Counted from the stretch's first letter, positions 1-9,095 are shown. The stretch is 64,000 bases of DNA from Psychroserpens luteolus (GCF_021032705.1 NZ_JAHVXI010000001.1:372001-436000), one strand, 5' to 3'. Numbers and translations: made by a program. Notes: generated by a model from the letters alone, not told the origin.

Positions 1-175
1 GATAATGTGCCAATAACATGATAGGTACTAAATTTCCAATATGTAAAGAATCTGCTGTTGGATCAAAACCAATATAGGCAGATCGCATCGCTTCCATTAA
101 ATGTTCTTCGGCTCCAGGCATGGTTTGATGAACCATTCCTCTCCATTGCAATTCTTCTACAAAATTCTTTATCAT
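1..175 (-). CDS. tyrS: Tyrosine--tRNA ligase, N-terminal fragment
   Basis: This is the first 58 codons of a gene that runs off the left edge. It would charge tRNA-Tyr with tyrosine in the cytoplasm. The translation from the ATG at 175 begins [13 protein letters not shown] and contains [16 protein letters not shown], the class I synthetase N-terminal region in which HIGN is the ATP-binding HIGH-type signature typical of bacterial TyrRS. A perfect -7 box (TATCTTTG) lies 25 bases upstream. It is divergent from the SDR gene at 262. The family assignment is firm; whether the rest of the gene is intact cannot be seen here. Confidence 0.93.
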   Translation of the reverse strand, partial: MIKNFVEELQWRGMVHQTMPGAEEHLMEAMRSAYIGFDPTADSLHIGNLVPIMLLAHY

Positions 176-199
176 AATAAGTGTATTAGTAATCTTCCG

Positions 200-228
200 C
201 AAAGATAGATTTATACCTCTAATCACAA
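200..228 (-). promoter_or_regulatory. Predicted promoter of tyrS
   Basis: On the minus strand the sequence reads TTG, an 18-base spacer, then TATCTTTG. This matches the Bacteroidota primary sigma factor consensus (TTG-N17-21-TAnnTTTG). It would start transcription about 20 bases before the tyrS ATG. Confidence 0.7.
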
Positions 229-261
229 AAAGACAATCGAAAAAAAGCGTAATTTTATGCT

Positions 262-1278
262 ATGATTTTAGTCACAGGCGGCACAGGTTTGGTTGGTTCT
301 CACTTATTATTCAAATTGGTGAGTGATAATCAATTGGTAAGAGCCACATATAGAAGAGCTCATAAGTTAGACGCTGTAAAGAGCGTATTTGCTTATTATA
401 CAGATGATGTAGATACTCTTTATAATAAAATTGAATGGGTTGAAGCTAATATCAATGATATTCCTGCTTTAGAAATTGCTTTTTATGGTATTACACATGT
501 CTACCATTGCGCTGCATTTATAAGTTTTGAGCCAAACCGATACAAAGACCTTCGAAAAACAAACATCAAAGGCACTGCCAATATAGTCAACCTGTGTATT
601 TCAAATTCAATACAAAAATTGTGTTATGTGAGTTCTATCGCTGCGATTGGACAAGAACAAGATGCTGAAACATTGATTAACGAAACTACAGAATGGAACC
701 CAGAAAACGATAATAGTGTTTACGCCATAACCAAGTATGGTGCCGAAATGGAAGTCTGGCGAGGTACTCAAGAAGGCGTCAATGCAGTGATTGTTAATCC
801 AGGTATTATTTTAGGACCAGGCTTTTGGAAAGGTGGTGGCAGTGGCAGCTTATTTAGGCAAATTTACAAAGGGCTAAACTATCATGCTCAAGGAACTTCA
901 GCATATGTAGATGTTTGGGATACGGTTTCTGTTATGATACAATTAATGAATGGTTCTACTAAAAATGAGCGCTTTATTGTGATTTCAGAAAATGTATCAT
1001 TCAAAACCTTTGGGCATAAAGTTGCTAAACAATTAAGTGCAAAGCCATCAACCAAGGAAGCCACACCTTTTTTACTATCTGTAGTTTGGCGTTTGGATTG
1101 GGTCAATCATAAATTGTTTGGTAAACGTAGAAAATTATCAAAACAATTGGCAAAATCTATTTCAGAGAAAACGATTTATGACAATTCTAAGGTGAGGACT
1201 GAACTCAACTTTAAGTTTCAACCTATTGATGAATCAATAGCAAAGGTTTCTCAATATTATCTAGATGATCTAAAATAA
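262..1278 (+). CDS. NAD(P)-dependent epimerase/dehydratase family protein (extended SDR)
   Basis: This 338-residue soluble oxidoreductase belongs to the extended short-chain dehydrogenase superfamily. The Rossmann glycine motif GGTGLVG is at residues 6-12, the catalytic-type Ser is at 124-125 (YVSSIAA), and Tyr154 with Lys158 forms YAITK. The pattern resembles dihydroflavonol-4-reductase-like or 3-beta-HSD-like SDRs, but the substrate is not identifiable. It is divergent from tyrS and convergent with dihydroorotase, with only 7 bases between the stop codons. No terminator hairpin is visible in that gap. The superfamily call is secure; the specific reaction is unknown. Confidence 0.85.
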   Translation: MILVTGGTGLVGSHLLFKLVSDNQLVRATYRRAHKLDAVKSVFAYYTDDVDTLYNKIEWVEANINDIPALEIAFYGITHVYHCAAFISFEPNRYKDLRKTNIKGTANIVNLCISNSIQKLCYVSSIAAIGQEQDAETLINETTEWNPENDNSVYAITKYGAEMEVWRGTQEGVNAVIVNPGIILGPGFWKGGGSGSLFRQIYKGLNYHAQGTSAYVDVWDTVSVMIQLMNGSTKNERFIVISENVSFKTFGHKVAKQLSAKPSTKEATPFLLSVVWRLDWVNHKLFGKRRKLSKQLAKSISEKTIYDNSKVRTELNFKFQPIDESIAKVSQYYLDDLK

Positions 1279-1285
1279 ATCTTAT

Positions 1286-2632
1286 TTATCTGTCAAATGT
1301 TAATCGCTTGGCCGCTTTTACATCTAAGACTTTAAAATTATTATAGACTAAAGTTCCATTTAATAAGGTATGTGTTACTCGAGATTTAAAAGTAGTTCCT
1401 TCAAAAGGTGACCATCCGCAATGATATAGAATATTCTCTTTTTTAACAGTCCATGGATTATTAATATCTACAATAACTAAATCGGCATAATACCCTTCTC
1501 TAATATAACCTCGTTTTTCAACTTGAAACAATATAGATGGATTATGTGCCATTTTTTGAGCGATCTTAGGTAAAGAGATTTTATCCTTATGATACATTTC
1601 TATCATTGCCACCAAAGCATGTTGAACTAATGGTCCTCCAGATGGTGCTTTTGTATACACATTACTTTTCTCTTCAAGGGTATGTGGAGCATGATCTGTG
1701 GCAATTACATCAATTCTATCATCTAAAAGTGCCTTCCAAAGCTGGTCTCTATCCTTAGCTGTTTTCACTGCAGGATTCCATTTAATATGCGTGCCTTTTT
1801 GTTTATAATCTTCATCGCTAAACCAAAGATGATGGATACACACCTCGGCAGTAATCTTTTTATCTTTTAACGGAATTTTATTACTGAATAATTTGGTTTC
1901 CTTTCCAGTTGATAAATGAAATACATGCAATCTAGCTCCAGTTTTTTTGGCCAATTCAATCGCTTTAGAAGATGATAGATAGCAAGCCTCTTCACTTCTA
2001 ATGATTGGATGTTTTTCAATAGGAATATCGTCACCATATTCATCAATATGCGCTTCCATATTTTTCTTAATAGTAGCTTCATCTTCACAATGCACAGAAA
2101 TCACCATATCAGTGCTACTAAAGATTTTCTCAATTACTTTTGGATCATCAACTAGCATGTTTCCTGTTGAAGACCCTAGAAACAGTTTTAATCCAGCAAC
2201 AGTTTTAGGATCGACTTTAAGGATTTCATCCAAATTATCATTGGTACCTCCAAACATAAATGAATAGTTTGCATATGATGTATTTGAAGCGACTTCAAAT
2301 TTTTCCTCAAGTTTGTCTACTGTTGTGGTTTGAGGATTTGTATTGGGCATTTCAATGAAAGAGGTAATACCTCCTGCAATGGCTGCTTTAGATTCTGAGG
2401 CAATATTTCCTTTATGAGTGAGGCCAGGTTCTCTAAAATGAACTTGATCATCTATAACTCCAGGAAACACATAATTGCCTTCAGCATCAATTACAACAAC
2501 ATCGGCCGATTTTGCACTTATCGTCTCAGAAATTTCTTTGATAAATTCGCCTTCAATTAAAATATCGCCTTCAATGATTCTATTATCATTTACGATTTTA
2601 GCATTTTTAATGAGTATGGTTTTTTCTTGCAT
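1286..2632 (-). CDS. Dihydroorotase-type amidohydrolase (class I)
   Basis: This cyclic amidohydrolase of about 448 residues is expected to interconvert carbamoyl-aspartate and dihydroorotate in pyrimidine synthesis. Visible family motifs are DDQVHFREPGL (residues 61-71), GLKLFLGSS with the likely carboxylated lysine, SVHCEDE, HVFHLST and TDHAPHTLEEK. The first histidine of the usual HxH metal pair is Gln63, so the motif is QVH rather than HVH. From memory the same substitution occurs in Bacteroidota homologues. The ATG at 2632 is preferred over an upstream TTG at 2644, because it leaves one base after the stop of the glycosyltransferase gene. The two genes probably form one transcript. Allantoinase or hydantoinase activity is the main alternative. 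Confidence 0.85.
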   Translation of the reverse strand: MQEKTILIKNAKIVNDNRIIEGDILIEGEFIKEISETISAKSADVVVIDAEGNYVFPGVIDDQVHFREPGLTHKGNIASESKAAIAGGITSFIEMPNTNPQTTTVDKLEEKFEVASNTSYANYSFMFGGTNDNLDEILKVDPKTVAGLKLFLGSSTGNMLVDDPKVIEKIFSSTDMVISVHCEDEATIKKNMEAHIDEYGDDIPIEKHPIIRSEEACYLSSSKAIELAKKTGARLHVFHLSTGKETKLFSNKIPLKDKKITAEVCIHHLWFSDEDYKQKGTHIKWNPAVKTAKDRDQLWKALLDDRIDVIATDHAPHTLEEKSNVYTKAPSGGPLVQHALVAMIEMYHKDKISLPKIAQKMAHNPSILFQVEKRGYIREGYYADLVIVDINNPWTVKKENILYHCGWSPFEGTTFKSRVTHTLLNGTLVYNNFKVLDVKAAKRLTFDR

Positions 2633-2633
2633 C

Positions 2634-3359
2634 TTATTTAGCAAATAAACTTTTAAACTTCATATTAATAACTCCAAAAATAGCTTCAGAAATAATACTT
2701 CCACTCATTTTAGATTTTCCTTTTGTTCGATCTGTGAATACAATCGGAACCTCAACGATATTAAACTTTTTAAGATAAGCTTTAAACTTCATTTCAATTT
2801 GAAAGGCATAACCAACAAATTTAATTTTATCCAAGTTGATGGTTTCTAGTACATGTCGTTTATAGCAAATAAAACCAGCTGTGGTATCATCTATACGCAT
2901 CCTAGTGATAAATTTGACATATTTAGAAGCGAAATATGACATGAGCAATCGTTTCATATCCCAGTCGACTACATTCACTCTATTATCGATGTAGCGCGAG
3001 CCAATGGCCATATCTGCATCTTCAACTGCACATGCATTATAAAGATGAATAAGATCATTGGGATTATGTGAAAAATCGGCATCCATTTCAAATATGTACT
3101 CATAATGTTTTAGCAAACACCATTTAAATCCAGCAATGTAAGCTGTACCGAGTCCTGTTTTATTAGCCCTTGACAACAAGTGAAGTCGATTAGGGAATTC
3201 ATTTTGCAACGCTCCAACTTTTGCACCTGTACCATCTGGAGAATTATCATCTACAACTAAAATATCAAAAGCCTTATCTTGAGCAAAAACAGCCCTTATG
3301 ATCGCTTCAATGTTTTCTATTTCATTATAGGTTGGTATGATGACAATAGCATCTTGCAT
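2634..3359 (-). CDS. Polyprenol monophosphomannose synthase-like family 2 glycosyltransferase
   Basis: This 241-residue GT-A fold enzyme resembles dolichyl/polyprenyl-phosphate mannosyltransferase (DPM1 type). It would transfer a sugar from a nucleotide donor to a polyprenyl phosphate at the inner face of the cytoplasmic membrane. The nucleotide-binding segment is at residues 35-44 (VVDDNSPDGTG region) and the metal-binding DAD is at 93-95 within EMDADFSHNP. It lacks the C-terminal membrane helices of some relatives. It is upstream of, and probably co-transcribed with, the dihydroorotase gene. A -7 box lies at 3395-3402. The sugar and the final acceptor cannot be told from sequence. Confidence 0.88.
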   Translation of the reverse strand: MQDAIVIIPTYNEIENIEAIIRAVFAQDKAFDILVVDDNSPDGTGAKVGALQNEFPNRLHLLSRANKTGLGTAYIAGFKWCLLKHYEYIFEMDADFSHNPNDLIHLYNACAVEDADMAIGSRYIDNRVNVVDWDMKRLLMSYFASKYVKFITRMRIDDTTAGFICYKRHVLETINLDKIKFVGYAFQIEMKFKAYLKKFNIVEVPIVFTDRTKGKSKMSGSIISEAIFGVINMKFKSLFAK

Positions 3360-3394
3360 CGGGAGTTATAATAGTTTTTAATGTTAGTCAACGA

Positions 3395-3402
3395 CAAAAG
3401 TA
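3395..3402 (-). promoter_or_regulatory. -7 box upstream of the glycosyltransferase gene
   Basis: The minus strand reads TACTTTTG, a full TAnnTTTG match 35 bases before the ATG. No clear TTG was found at the expected -33 distance. Confidence 0.45.
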
Positions 3403-3510
3403 AGTGTTTTATGATTTAAAAATAAGGCTTAAAATCATAAACATTGTTAATCTTACCTTATTGATTTGAAGTTGCAGAATATAAGACACCTATTCATCAA
3501 ATATTCTTCA

Positions 3511-3518
3511 TAGTTTTG
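3511..3518 (+). promoter_or_regulatory. -7 box placed for a leaderless mRNA (DUF4271 gene)
   Basis: TAGTTTTG matches TAnnTTTG and ends exactly four bases before the ATG at 3523. With the usual start of transcription three to four bases after this box, the transcript would begin at or next to the start codon. No good -33 element is visible. Confidence 0.45.
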
Positions 3519-3522
3519 TAGT

Positions 3523-4176
3523 ATGCTCAGAGATGTAATTTACAACGATTGGTTTACAGTTTTTCTAATTCTTGGCCTCGTCTTTATTACCTTATCCAAA
3601 TATGTTTTTGCACATAGGTTTAAAGATTTTTTGGCAGTTATTGGCAACTCTAAGTATTTAAAGATCTATGCTAGAGATCAAAAATTTATTGATGGGTTTG
3701 ATGCACTTCTTTTTTTCAATGGCATTATTTCTGTTTCTATTTTTGCATTCATCTGTTATTCTACCTTAGTCAATCCTTCAGAATTTGACCTTAATCTCTT
3801 TTTCAAGCTATTATTTGGTGTTGGTGTTTTGTTTCTAATTAAGATCCTCTTGGAACGATTAATTGGCAGCCTTTTTGAGATTGATGGGCTTATAGATTCA
3901 TATTTATTTCAAAAAACAACATTTAAAAACTATACTGGTTTTGTCTTATTTCCTATTAATTGCATTTTGATTTACACTTTAAATCCCTCAAAAACAATAA
4001 TTTATATAATTATCTGCATTATGGTCTTAATTAATTTGATAGGATTTATTTCTTCCTTAAAGAATCATCAAAAGTTACTTTTAAATAACATATTCTATTT
4101 TATTTTGTATCTTTGCGCACTTGAAATTGGACCCTATCTAATTTTATATAAGTTAATTAAAGATTTCAACGCTTAA
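3523..4176 (+). CDS. DUF4271 domain-containing membrane protein
   Basis: This 217-residue protein is almost entirely hydrophobic. About six membrane helices are visible, including stretches near residues 13-30, 63-82, 92-110, 140-150, 153-175 and 185-205. Its composition and position directly before hemD match the DUF4271 family of Bacteroidota. The function is unknown. The stop codon is 16 bases before hemD, which suggests co-transcription, so a link to tetrapyrrole metabolism or to the envelope is possible but is only inferred from neighbourhood. Confidence 0.8.
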   Translation: MLRDVIYNDWFTVFLILGLVFITLSKYVFAHRFKDFLAVIGNSKYLKIYARDQKFIDGFDALLFFNGIISVSIFAFICYSTLVNPSEFDLNLFFKLLFGVGVLFLIKILLERLIGSLFEIDGLIDSYLFQKTTFKNYTGFVLFPINCILIYTLNPSKTIIYIIICIMVLINLIGFISSLKNHQKLLLNNIFYFILYLCALEIGPYLILYKLIKDFNA

Positions 4177-4192
4177 AAACACTTTAAGGAAT

Positions 4193-4945
4193 ATGACGAA
4201 AGTGAAAACGATTTTAGTATCTCAGCCAGAACCTAAGATAGAAAATTCGCCTTACTTTGATCTTCAAGAAAAGCAAAAGGTAAAAATAGATTTCAGACCA
4301 TTTATACACGTAGAAGGTGTAGAAGCCAAAGAGATTAGGCAGCAAAAAGTGGATCTTTCTAATTACACTGCTATTATACTAACTAGTAGAAACTCGGTAG
4401 ATCACTTTTTTAGAGTTGCAGATGAAATGCGATTTAAAGTTCCAGATACGATGAAATATTTTTGTCAATCTGAAGCTGTTGCTTATTACCTTCAGAAATA
4501 TGTGGTGTATAGAAAACGTAAGATATATGTAGGCAAACGCACATTTAAAGATTTATCGCCATTAATCAAGAAATATAAAGAAGAGAGTTTCTTACTTCCA
4601 ACAACTGATAAGTTAAAACCTGAAGTTCCAGAAATTTTGGACAACTTAAATGTGAAGTGGAAACAATCGGTTTTTTATAAAACGGTTATCAGTGACTTAT
4701 CAGATTTGGCAAATGTATACTATGATATTTTAGTGTTTTTCAGTCCTTCTGGTATTGAATCTTTGTTTCATAATTTTCCAGAATTTAAGCAAAATGATAC
4801 ACGTATTGCTGTTTTTGGAAATACGACAATTAAAGCAGTAGAATCACATGGTTTAAGAGTAGATATTGCAGCTCCAACACCTGAGACACCGTCAATGACT
4901 ATGGCTTTAGAGAAATATATAGATAAAGTTAATAAAGGAAAATAA
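4193..4945 (+). CDS. hemD: Uroporphyrinogen-III synthase
   Basis: This 250-residue cytoplasmic enzyme closes and inverts hydroxymethylbilane to uroporphyrinogen III in heme and siroheme synthesis. HemD family sequences diverge strongly. The call rests on the two-lobe layout, the start VKTILVSQPEP, the segment IILTSRNSVDHFF (a 'TSxNxV' motif), VFFSPSGIESLF in the second lobe, and AVFGNTTIKAVESHGLRVDIAAPTPE near the end, which is the HemD 'G..T......G' signature. It follows the DUF4271 gene and is closed by a strong terminator. Confidence 0.88.
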   Translation: MTKVKTILVSQPEPKIENSPYFDLQEKQKVKIDFRPFIHVEGVEAKEIRQQKVDLSNYTAIILTSRNSVDHFFRVADEMRFKVPDTMKYFCQSEAVAYYLQKYVVYRKRKIYVGKRTFKDLSPLIKKYKEESFLLPTTDKLKPEVPEILDNLNVKWKQSVFYKTVISDLSDLANVYYDILVFFSPSGIESLFHNFPEFKQNDTRIAVFGNTTIKAVESHGLRVDIAAPTPETPSMTMALEKYIDKVNKGK

Positions 4946-4968
4946 TTCTTTTAGATATAATAACGTAC

Positions 4969-5005
4969 AAAAAAGCGTCCCGATAAATTATCGGGACGCT
5001 TTTTT
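4969..5005. terminator. Bidirectional terminator between hemD and pckA
   Basis: This is a near-perfect inverted repeat with arms 4969-4986 and 4988-5005 and a core of GCGTCCCGATAA. It is flanked by A and T runs, so it yields a U-tailed hairpin in both directions and serves the convergent genes hemD and pckA. Confidence 0.9.
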
Positions 5006-5024
5006 ATTTATATTGATTTCTAAC

Positions 5025-6632
5025 TTACTTTAAAGGTGCTCCTGCCATTATTTCTGCATTTGCAAACTCTTCAAATTGCTTGAAGTTGTCTCTAAATGAT
5101 TGTGATAATTTAGCTGCTGTCTTGTAGTAACCTTCGTCGTTATTCCAAGTTGATCTTGGGCTCAAGACTTCTGTAGGTACATTTGGACATGTTCTCGGTT
5201 GCTTCACTCCAAATACAGAGTGAATATGATAATTATCCTTATTTGCTGCTTCAAGGCTTCCATTCATCGCAGCACTAATCATTGCACGAGTATATTTTAA
5301 TTTCATACGAGAACCAACACCGTAAGGGCCACCAGTCCATCCTGTGTTTACCAACCAAACATTAACACCTGCTTCTTGCATTTTTTTGCTTAGCATTTCA
5401 GCATATTTCGTTGGATGTAAAGGCATAAAAGGTGCTCCAAAACATGCAGAGAAACTTGGTAATGGTTCATCTATCCCTGCTTCAGTTCCTGCTACTTTTG
5501 CTGTGTATCCTGAAATAAAATGGTAAGCAGCTTGTCCTGGAGTTAACTTAGAAATTGGAGGCAAAACACCAAAAGCATCAGCAGTTAAGAAAAATATATT
5601 TTTAGGATTCTTTCCAATAGATGGTACACGGATATTATCAATATGGTGAATTGGATAACTCACTCTTGTATTTTGTGTGATAGATGTATTAGCAAAATCT
5701 ACTTCTCCATCATCATTCATGACAATATTCTCAAGAATGGCTCCTTTTTTAATAGCGTCATAAATTTCTGGTTCTTGCTCTCGTGATAAATTAATCACCT
5801 TAGCATAGCAACCACCTTCAAAATTAAATACGGTATTTTCATTAGTCCATCCATGTTCATCATCACCAATCAAACTGCGGTCTGGGTCTGTTGATAAGGT
5901 CGTTTTACCTGTTCCTGATAAACCAAAAAAGATGGCAGTATCTCCATCTTTTCCAACATTTGCACTACAATGCATTGGTAAGGTATTCTTATATACTGGA
6001 AGAATAAAGTTCAATGCAGAAAAGATACCTTTTTTAATTTCTCCTGTATAGCCTGTACCACCAATAAGTGCAATTTTCTTTGAAAAGTTTAAAATCGCAA
6101 AGTTATGTTGTCTTGTTCCATCCACTTCGGCATCAGCCATAAAACCTGGCGCATTAATAACTGTCCATTCTGGAGAGAAATCTTTTAACTCATCTTCTGT
6201 TGGTCGTAAGAACATATTGTAAGCAAACATGTTACTCCATGGATATTCATTAACCACTCTAATATTAAGTTTATAATCTTCATCTGCACATGCATAACTA
6301 TCTCTTACAAATACTTCTTTACCTGATAAATAATTAGTGACCTTATCATATAACTTATCAAAAGCATCTGGCTCAAAAGGAATATTTATATTTCCCCACC
6401 AAATACGATCTTTTGTAATATCATCTTTAACAATAAATCTATCTTGAGGAGAACGACCTGTGAACTCACCTGTTCTAACAGCTAAAGTGCCAGATGATGT
6501 TTCTTGACCTTGTCCTTTTGAGATTGTAAGTTCCTGCAGTTCGTCTGGAGACAATTGATATCTTACTTGAGCATTTTTAATTCCGTAAGTATCTAACGAA
6601 ATCGTTTTCGTTGTATGTGTATGGTTTACCAT
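5025..6632 (-). CDS. pckA: Phosphoenolpyruvate carboxykinase (ATP)
   Basis: This 535-residue enzyme decarboxylates and phosphorylates oxaloacetate to PEP with ATP, the entry step of gluconeogenesis. The P-loop GLSGTGKT is at about residues 237-244 and is followed by STDP. Other PEPCK segments are RTGEFTGRSPQDRF near the N-terminus, GGTGYTGEIKKG, DDEHGW and NTGWTGG. The length is that of the ATP-dependent family. The ATG at 6632 is chosen over a TTG nine codons upstream, because the residues between do not belong to the family. A -7 box TAATTTTG lies 25 bases upstream. It is convergent with hemD across a shared terminator. Confidence 0.96.
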   Translation of the reverse strand: MVNHTHTTKTISLDTYGIKNAQVRYQLSPDELQELTISKGQGQETSSGTLAVRTGEFTGRSPQDRFIVKDDITKDRIWWGNINIPFEPDAFDKLYDKVTNYLSGKEVFVRDSYACADEDYKLNIRVVNEYPWSNMFAYNMFLRPTEDELKDFSPEWTVINAPGFMADAEVDGTRQHNFAILNFSKKIALIGGTGYTGEIKKGIFSALNFILPVYKNTLPMHCSANVGKDGDTAIFFGLSGTGKTTLSTDPDRSLIGDDEHGWTNENTVFNFEGGCYAKVINLSREQEPEIYDAIKKGAILENIVMNDDGEVDFANTSITQNTRVSYPIHHIDNIRVPSIGKNPKNIFFLTADAFGVLPPISKLTPGQAAYHFISGYTAKVAGTEAGIDEPLPSFSACFGAPFMPLHPTKYAEMLSKKMQEAGVNVWLVNTGWTGGPYGVGSRMKLKYTRAMISAAMNGSLEAANKDNYHIHSVFGVKQPRTCPNVPTEVLSPRSTWNNDEGYYKTAAKLSQSFRDNFKQFEEFANAEIMAGAPLK

Positions 6633-6656
6633 AATTTGTTTGTGTTGTTTAAAGTG

Positions 6657-6664
6657 CAAAATTA
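6657..6664 (-). promoter_or_regulatory. -7 box of pckA
   Basis: The minus strand reads TAATTTTG, a full TAnnTTTG match 24 bases before the pckA ATG at 6632. It lies in the short gap after the DUF423 gene, so pckA can be transcribed independently. Confidence 0.5.
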
Positions 6665-6692
6665 AACATTATTTTAAAGTAGACTGCTAATT

Positions 6693-7088
6693 TTAAGATT
6701 TATCGGTCTTGGTTTTCAAAAAGTTTATCAACAATATAAACCAAGCCATAATTAATAGTAATCCGCCAATTGGAGTAATGAAACCTATTTGTTTAAAATC
6801 AAAGCCTGAAAGCTCATTTGTAGCTAACCCATAAATCGAACCTGAAAAAAACAAAACACCAAATAATACCAAATAAAAAATGATCTTTTTTGCTTTTTGA
6901 TTCAATGCCGAATAACTTCCTATAAATAAAAGAAATAAGGCATGATACATTTGATAACGCACTCCTGTTTCAAAAGATTGTTGAGATTCTATCGAAATAA
7001 TTGATTTTAAACCGTGTGCGCCAAAAGCTCCTATAACTATAGCTATTAGACCTAAAACACATCCTGTAACAAGAATTTTTTTGTTCAT
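6693..7088 (-). CDS. DUF423 domain-containing membrane protein
   Basis: This 131-residue inner-membrane protein has four predicted helices (about residues 4-24, 49-63, 71-91 and 103-125). The N-terminal GAFGAHGLK motif followed by a conserved YQMYHALFLL segment identifies the DUF423 (YwdK/YgdD) family. No biochemical function is established. It lies upstream of pckA on the same strand, but pckA has its own promoter. Confidence 0.87.
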   Translation of the reverse strand: MNKKILVTGCVLGLIAIVIGAFGAHGLKSIISIESQQSFETGVRYQMYHALFLLFIGSYSALNQKAKKIIFYLVLFGVLFFSGSIYGLATNELSGFDFKQIGFITPIGGLLLIMAWFILLINFLKTKTDKS

Positions 7089-7180
7089 ATATAAATTGAC
7101 TTTTGGTTTTTATAACCCTTACTATTTAGTAAATTCGTGCTGAATTTATCTTAAAACAAAATTACTCAACTCAACCCATT

Positions 7181-8545
7181 ATGCGAAAGATTTTAGTCAT
7201 AGGTTCAGGAAAATCTGCATCTTACCTCATAAAATACTTATTAGATAAATCTATTGAAGAAGAACTTCATGTCATCGTAGGTGACATCAACATACTAAAC
7301 GCTAAAAAATTAATTGGCGATCACGAAAATGCCAATGCTATTACTTTGGACGTTTTTGATAAATCATCTAGACAAACTGCTATTGAAAATGCAGATATCG
7401 TCGTATCTATGTTACCTGCGAGGTATCACATAGAAGTTGCAAAAGATTGTATCACCTTTGGAAAAAATATGGTTACTGCGTCATATGTAAGCGATGACAT
7501 GCAAAAACTCAACAAAGCGGTAACTGAAAAAGGATTGGTATTTATGAACGAGATAGGTGTAGATCCAGGCATCGATCATATGAGTGCTATGCAGGTTATT
7601 GATAGTGTCATTGATAAAGGTGGAAAAATGGTGCTTTTCGAGTCGTTTACTGGTGGTTTGGTAGCACCAGAAAGCGATAATAATCTGTGGAATTATAAAT
7701 TCACATGGAATCCTAGAAATGTTGTTGTTGCTGGACAAGGAAGTGCTGCAAAGTTTTTACAAGAAAACGCTTATAAATATATCCCATATAATAGATTATT
7801 TAGAAGAACAGAGTTTTTAGAAATTGATGGTTTTGGGCGTTTTGAAGCGTATGCCAATAGAGATTCTCTTAAATATCAATCTGTTTATGGATTAGATGAT
7901 ATCAAAACCTTATATCGAGGCACTATGCGTCGTGTGGGATTTAGCCGTGCCTGGAATATGTTTGTACAATTGGGTCTAACAGATGACAGCTACACTATTG
8001 ATGATAGTGAAAATATGAGTTATCGCGATTTTGTCAACGCTTTTTTACCATACAGTCCTACAGATTCTGTAGAATTAAAATTTAGGCATGCACTCAAAAT
8101 AGATCAAGATGATATTGTTTGGGATAAGCTCGAAGAATTAGATCTGTTTAGTAAAACCAAAATGGTTGAACTCAAAAAAGCAACACCTGCACAAATTCTT
8201 CAGAAGATATTAATGGATAGTTGGACCCTTAAAAAAGAGGATAAAGATATGATTGTTATGTACCATAAGTTTGGATATGAACTTAATGGCAACATGCATC
8301 AAATTGATTCCACTATGGTTACTATTGGAGAAGATCAAACCTACACTGCAATGGCTAAAACAGTTGGTTTACCAGTAGCAATTGCCACATTAGCGATTTT
8401 AAACGAAAAGATTACGACGCCTGGCGTTCAGATTCCAATTACAAGAGAAGTTTACGAACCTATTTTAAAGGAGTTAGAAGATTTCGGAATTCAATTTTCA
8501 GAAAAAGAAGTTCCTTATTTAGGCTATAACCCTTTAAACATATAA
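7181..8545 (+). CDS. Saccharopine dehydrogenase family protein
   Basis: This 454-residue NAD(P)-dependent oxidoreductase has an N-terminal Rossmann motif (VIGSGKSASYL, residues 6-16). The central region contains NEIGVDPGIDHMSA, a hallmark of saccharopine dehydrogenase and reductase C-terminal domains. In lysine metabolism such enzymes join or split saccharopine. In bacteria the family also includes homospermidine and carboxynorspermidine synthases, so the substrate is uncertain. It is followed after 12 bases by an Lrp/AsnC regulator on the same strand, which fits an amino-acid catabolic role under control by an amino acid ligand (inference). Confidence 0.82.
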   Translation: MRKILVIGSGKSASYLIKYLLDKSIEEELHVIVGDINILNAKKLIGDHENANAITLDVFDKSSRQTAIENADIVVSMLPARYHIEVAKDCITFGKNMVTASYVSDDMQKLNKAVTEKGLVFMNEIGVDPGIDHMSAMQVIDSVIDKGGKMVLFESFTGGLVAPESDNNLWNYKFTWNPRNVVVAGQGSAAKFLQENAYKYIPYNRLFRRTEFLEIDGFGRFEAYANRDSLKYQSVYGLDDIKTLYRGTMRRVGFSRAWNMFVQLGLTDDSYTIDDSENMSYRDFVNAFLPYSPTDSVELKFRHALKIDQDDIVWDKLEELDLFSKTKMVELKKATPAQILQKILMDSWTLKKEDKDMIVMYHKFGYELNGNMHQIDSTMVTIGEDQTYTAMAKTVGLPVAIATLAILNEKITTPGVQIPITREVYEPILKELEDFGIQFSEKEVPYLGYNPLNI

Positions 8546-8557
8546 GATGTATTGCTT

Positions 8558-9028
8558 ATGAAAATTGTCAATCAAAACATACAAATTGATGGTATCGATA
8601 AAAAGATACTACGTGCATTAATGGCAGATGCCAGAACACCAATTTTAGAAATTGCACGTTTGGTTGGTATTTCGGGAGCAGCCATACATCAAAGGTTAAG
8701 AAAGCTTGAGAAATCTGGATTAATTTCGGGTTCTAAGTTTGTTATCAACCCAAAGGTCTTAGGGTATACAACCATGGCATTTATTGGAATATACTTAGAC
8801 AAGGCCATTAGTAATCCTGAAGCCGTTAAGCAATTACAAAAGATTCCCGAAGTTTTAGAATGCCATTACACCACAGGGAATTGGAGTATTTTTATAAAAA
8901 TTCTTTGTAAGGACAATGAGCATTTAATGCATGTTCTTAATCGTGATATTCAATCAATTACTGGTGTTTCAAGAACAGAGACCTTTATTTCCTTAGACCA
9001 GCAAATTGAGCGGCAAATCAAAATATAA
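8558..9028 (+). CDS. Lrp/AsnC family transcriptional regulator
   Basis: This DNA-binding regulator of about 156 residues is likely an octameric feast/famine protein. The N-terminal winged helix-turn-helix is seen in IDKKILRALMADARTPILEIA followed by VGISGAAIHQRLRKLEKSGLI. The C-terminal RAM ligand domain follows (YTTMAFIGIYLD to ISLDQQIERQI). The ATG at 8558 is preferred over a TTG two codons upstream. Placement 12 bases after the saccharopine-dehydrogenase-like gene suggests that it controls that gene and itself. A bidirectional terminator follows. Confidence 0.92.
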   Translation: MKIVNQNIQIDGIDKKILRALMADARTPILEIARLVGISGAAIHQRLRKLEKSGLISGSKFVINPKVLGYTTMAFIGIYLDKAISNPEAVKQLQKIPEVLECHYTTGNWSIFIKILCKDNEHLMHVLNRDIQSITGVSRTETFISLDQQIERQIKI

Positions 9029-9044
9029 TTGACTTTTAATTTAT

Positions 9045-9075
9045 AAAAAAAGCGACCATAAAAGGTCGCTTTTTT
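9045..9075. terminator. Bidirectional terminator after the Lrp/AsnC gene
   Basis: The arms AAAAAAGCGACC and GGTCGCTTTTTT are separated by six bases. The hairpin is T-tailed on both strands and lies between the regulator and the convergent secreted-protein gene. Confidence 0.9.
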
Positions 9076-9095
9076 GATTTAAGATCGATTGGTTA

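Noticed and set aside
6633-6659. TTG start for pckA
   Set aside because: It overlaps the predicted promoter and adds residues not found in the family.
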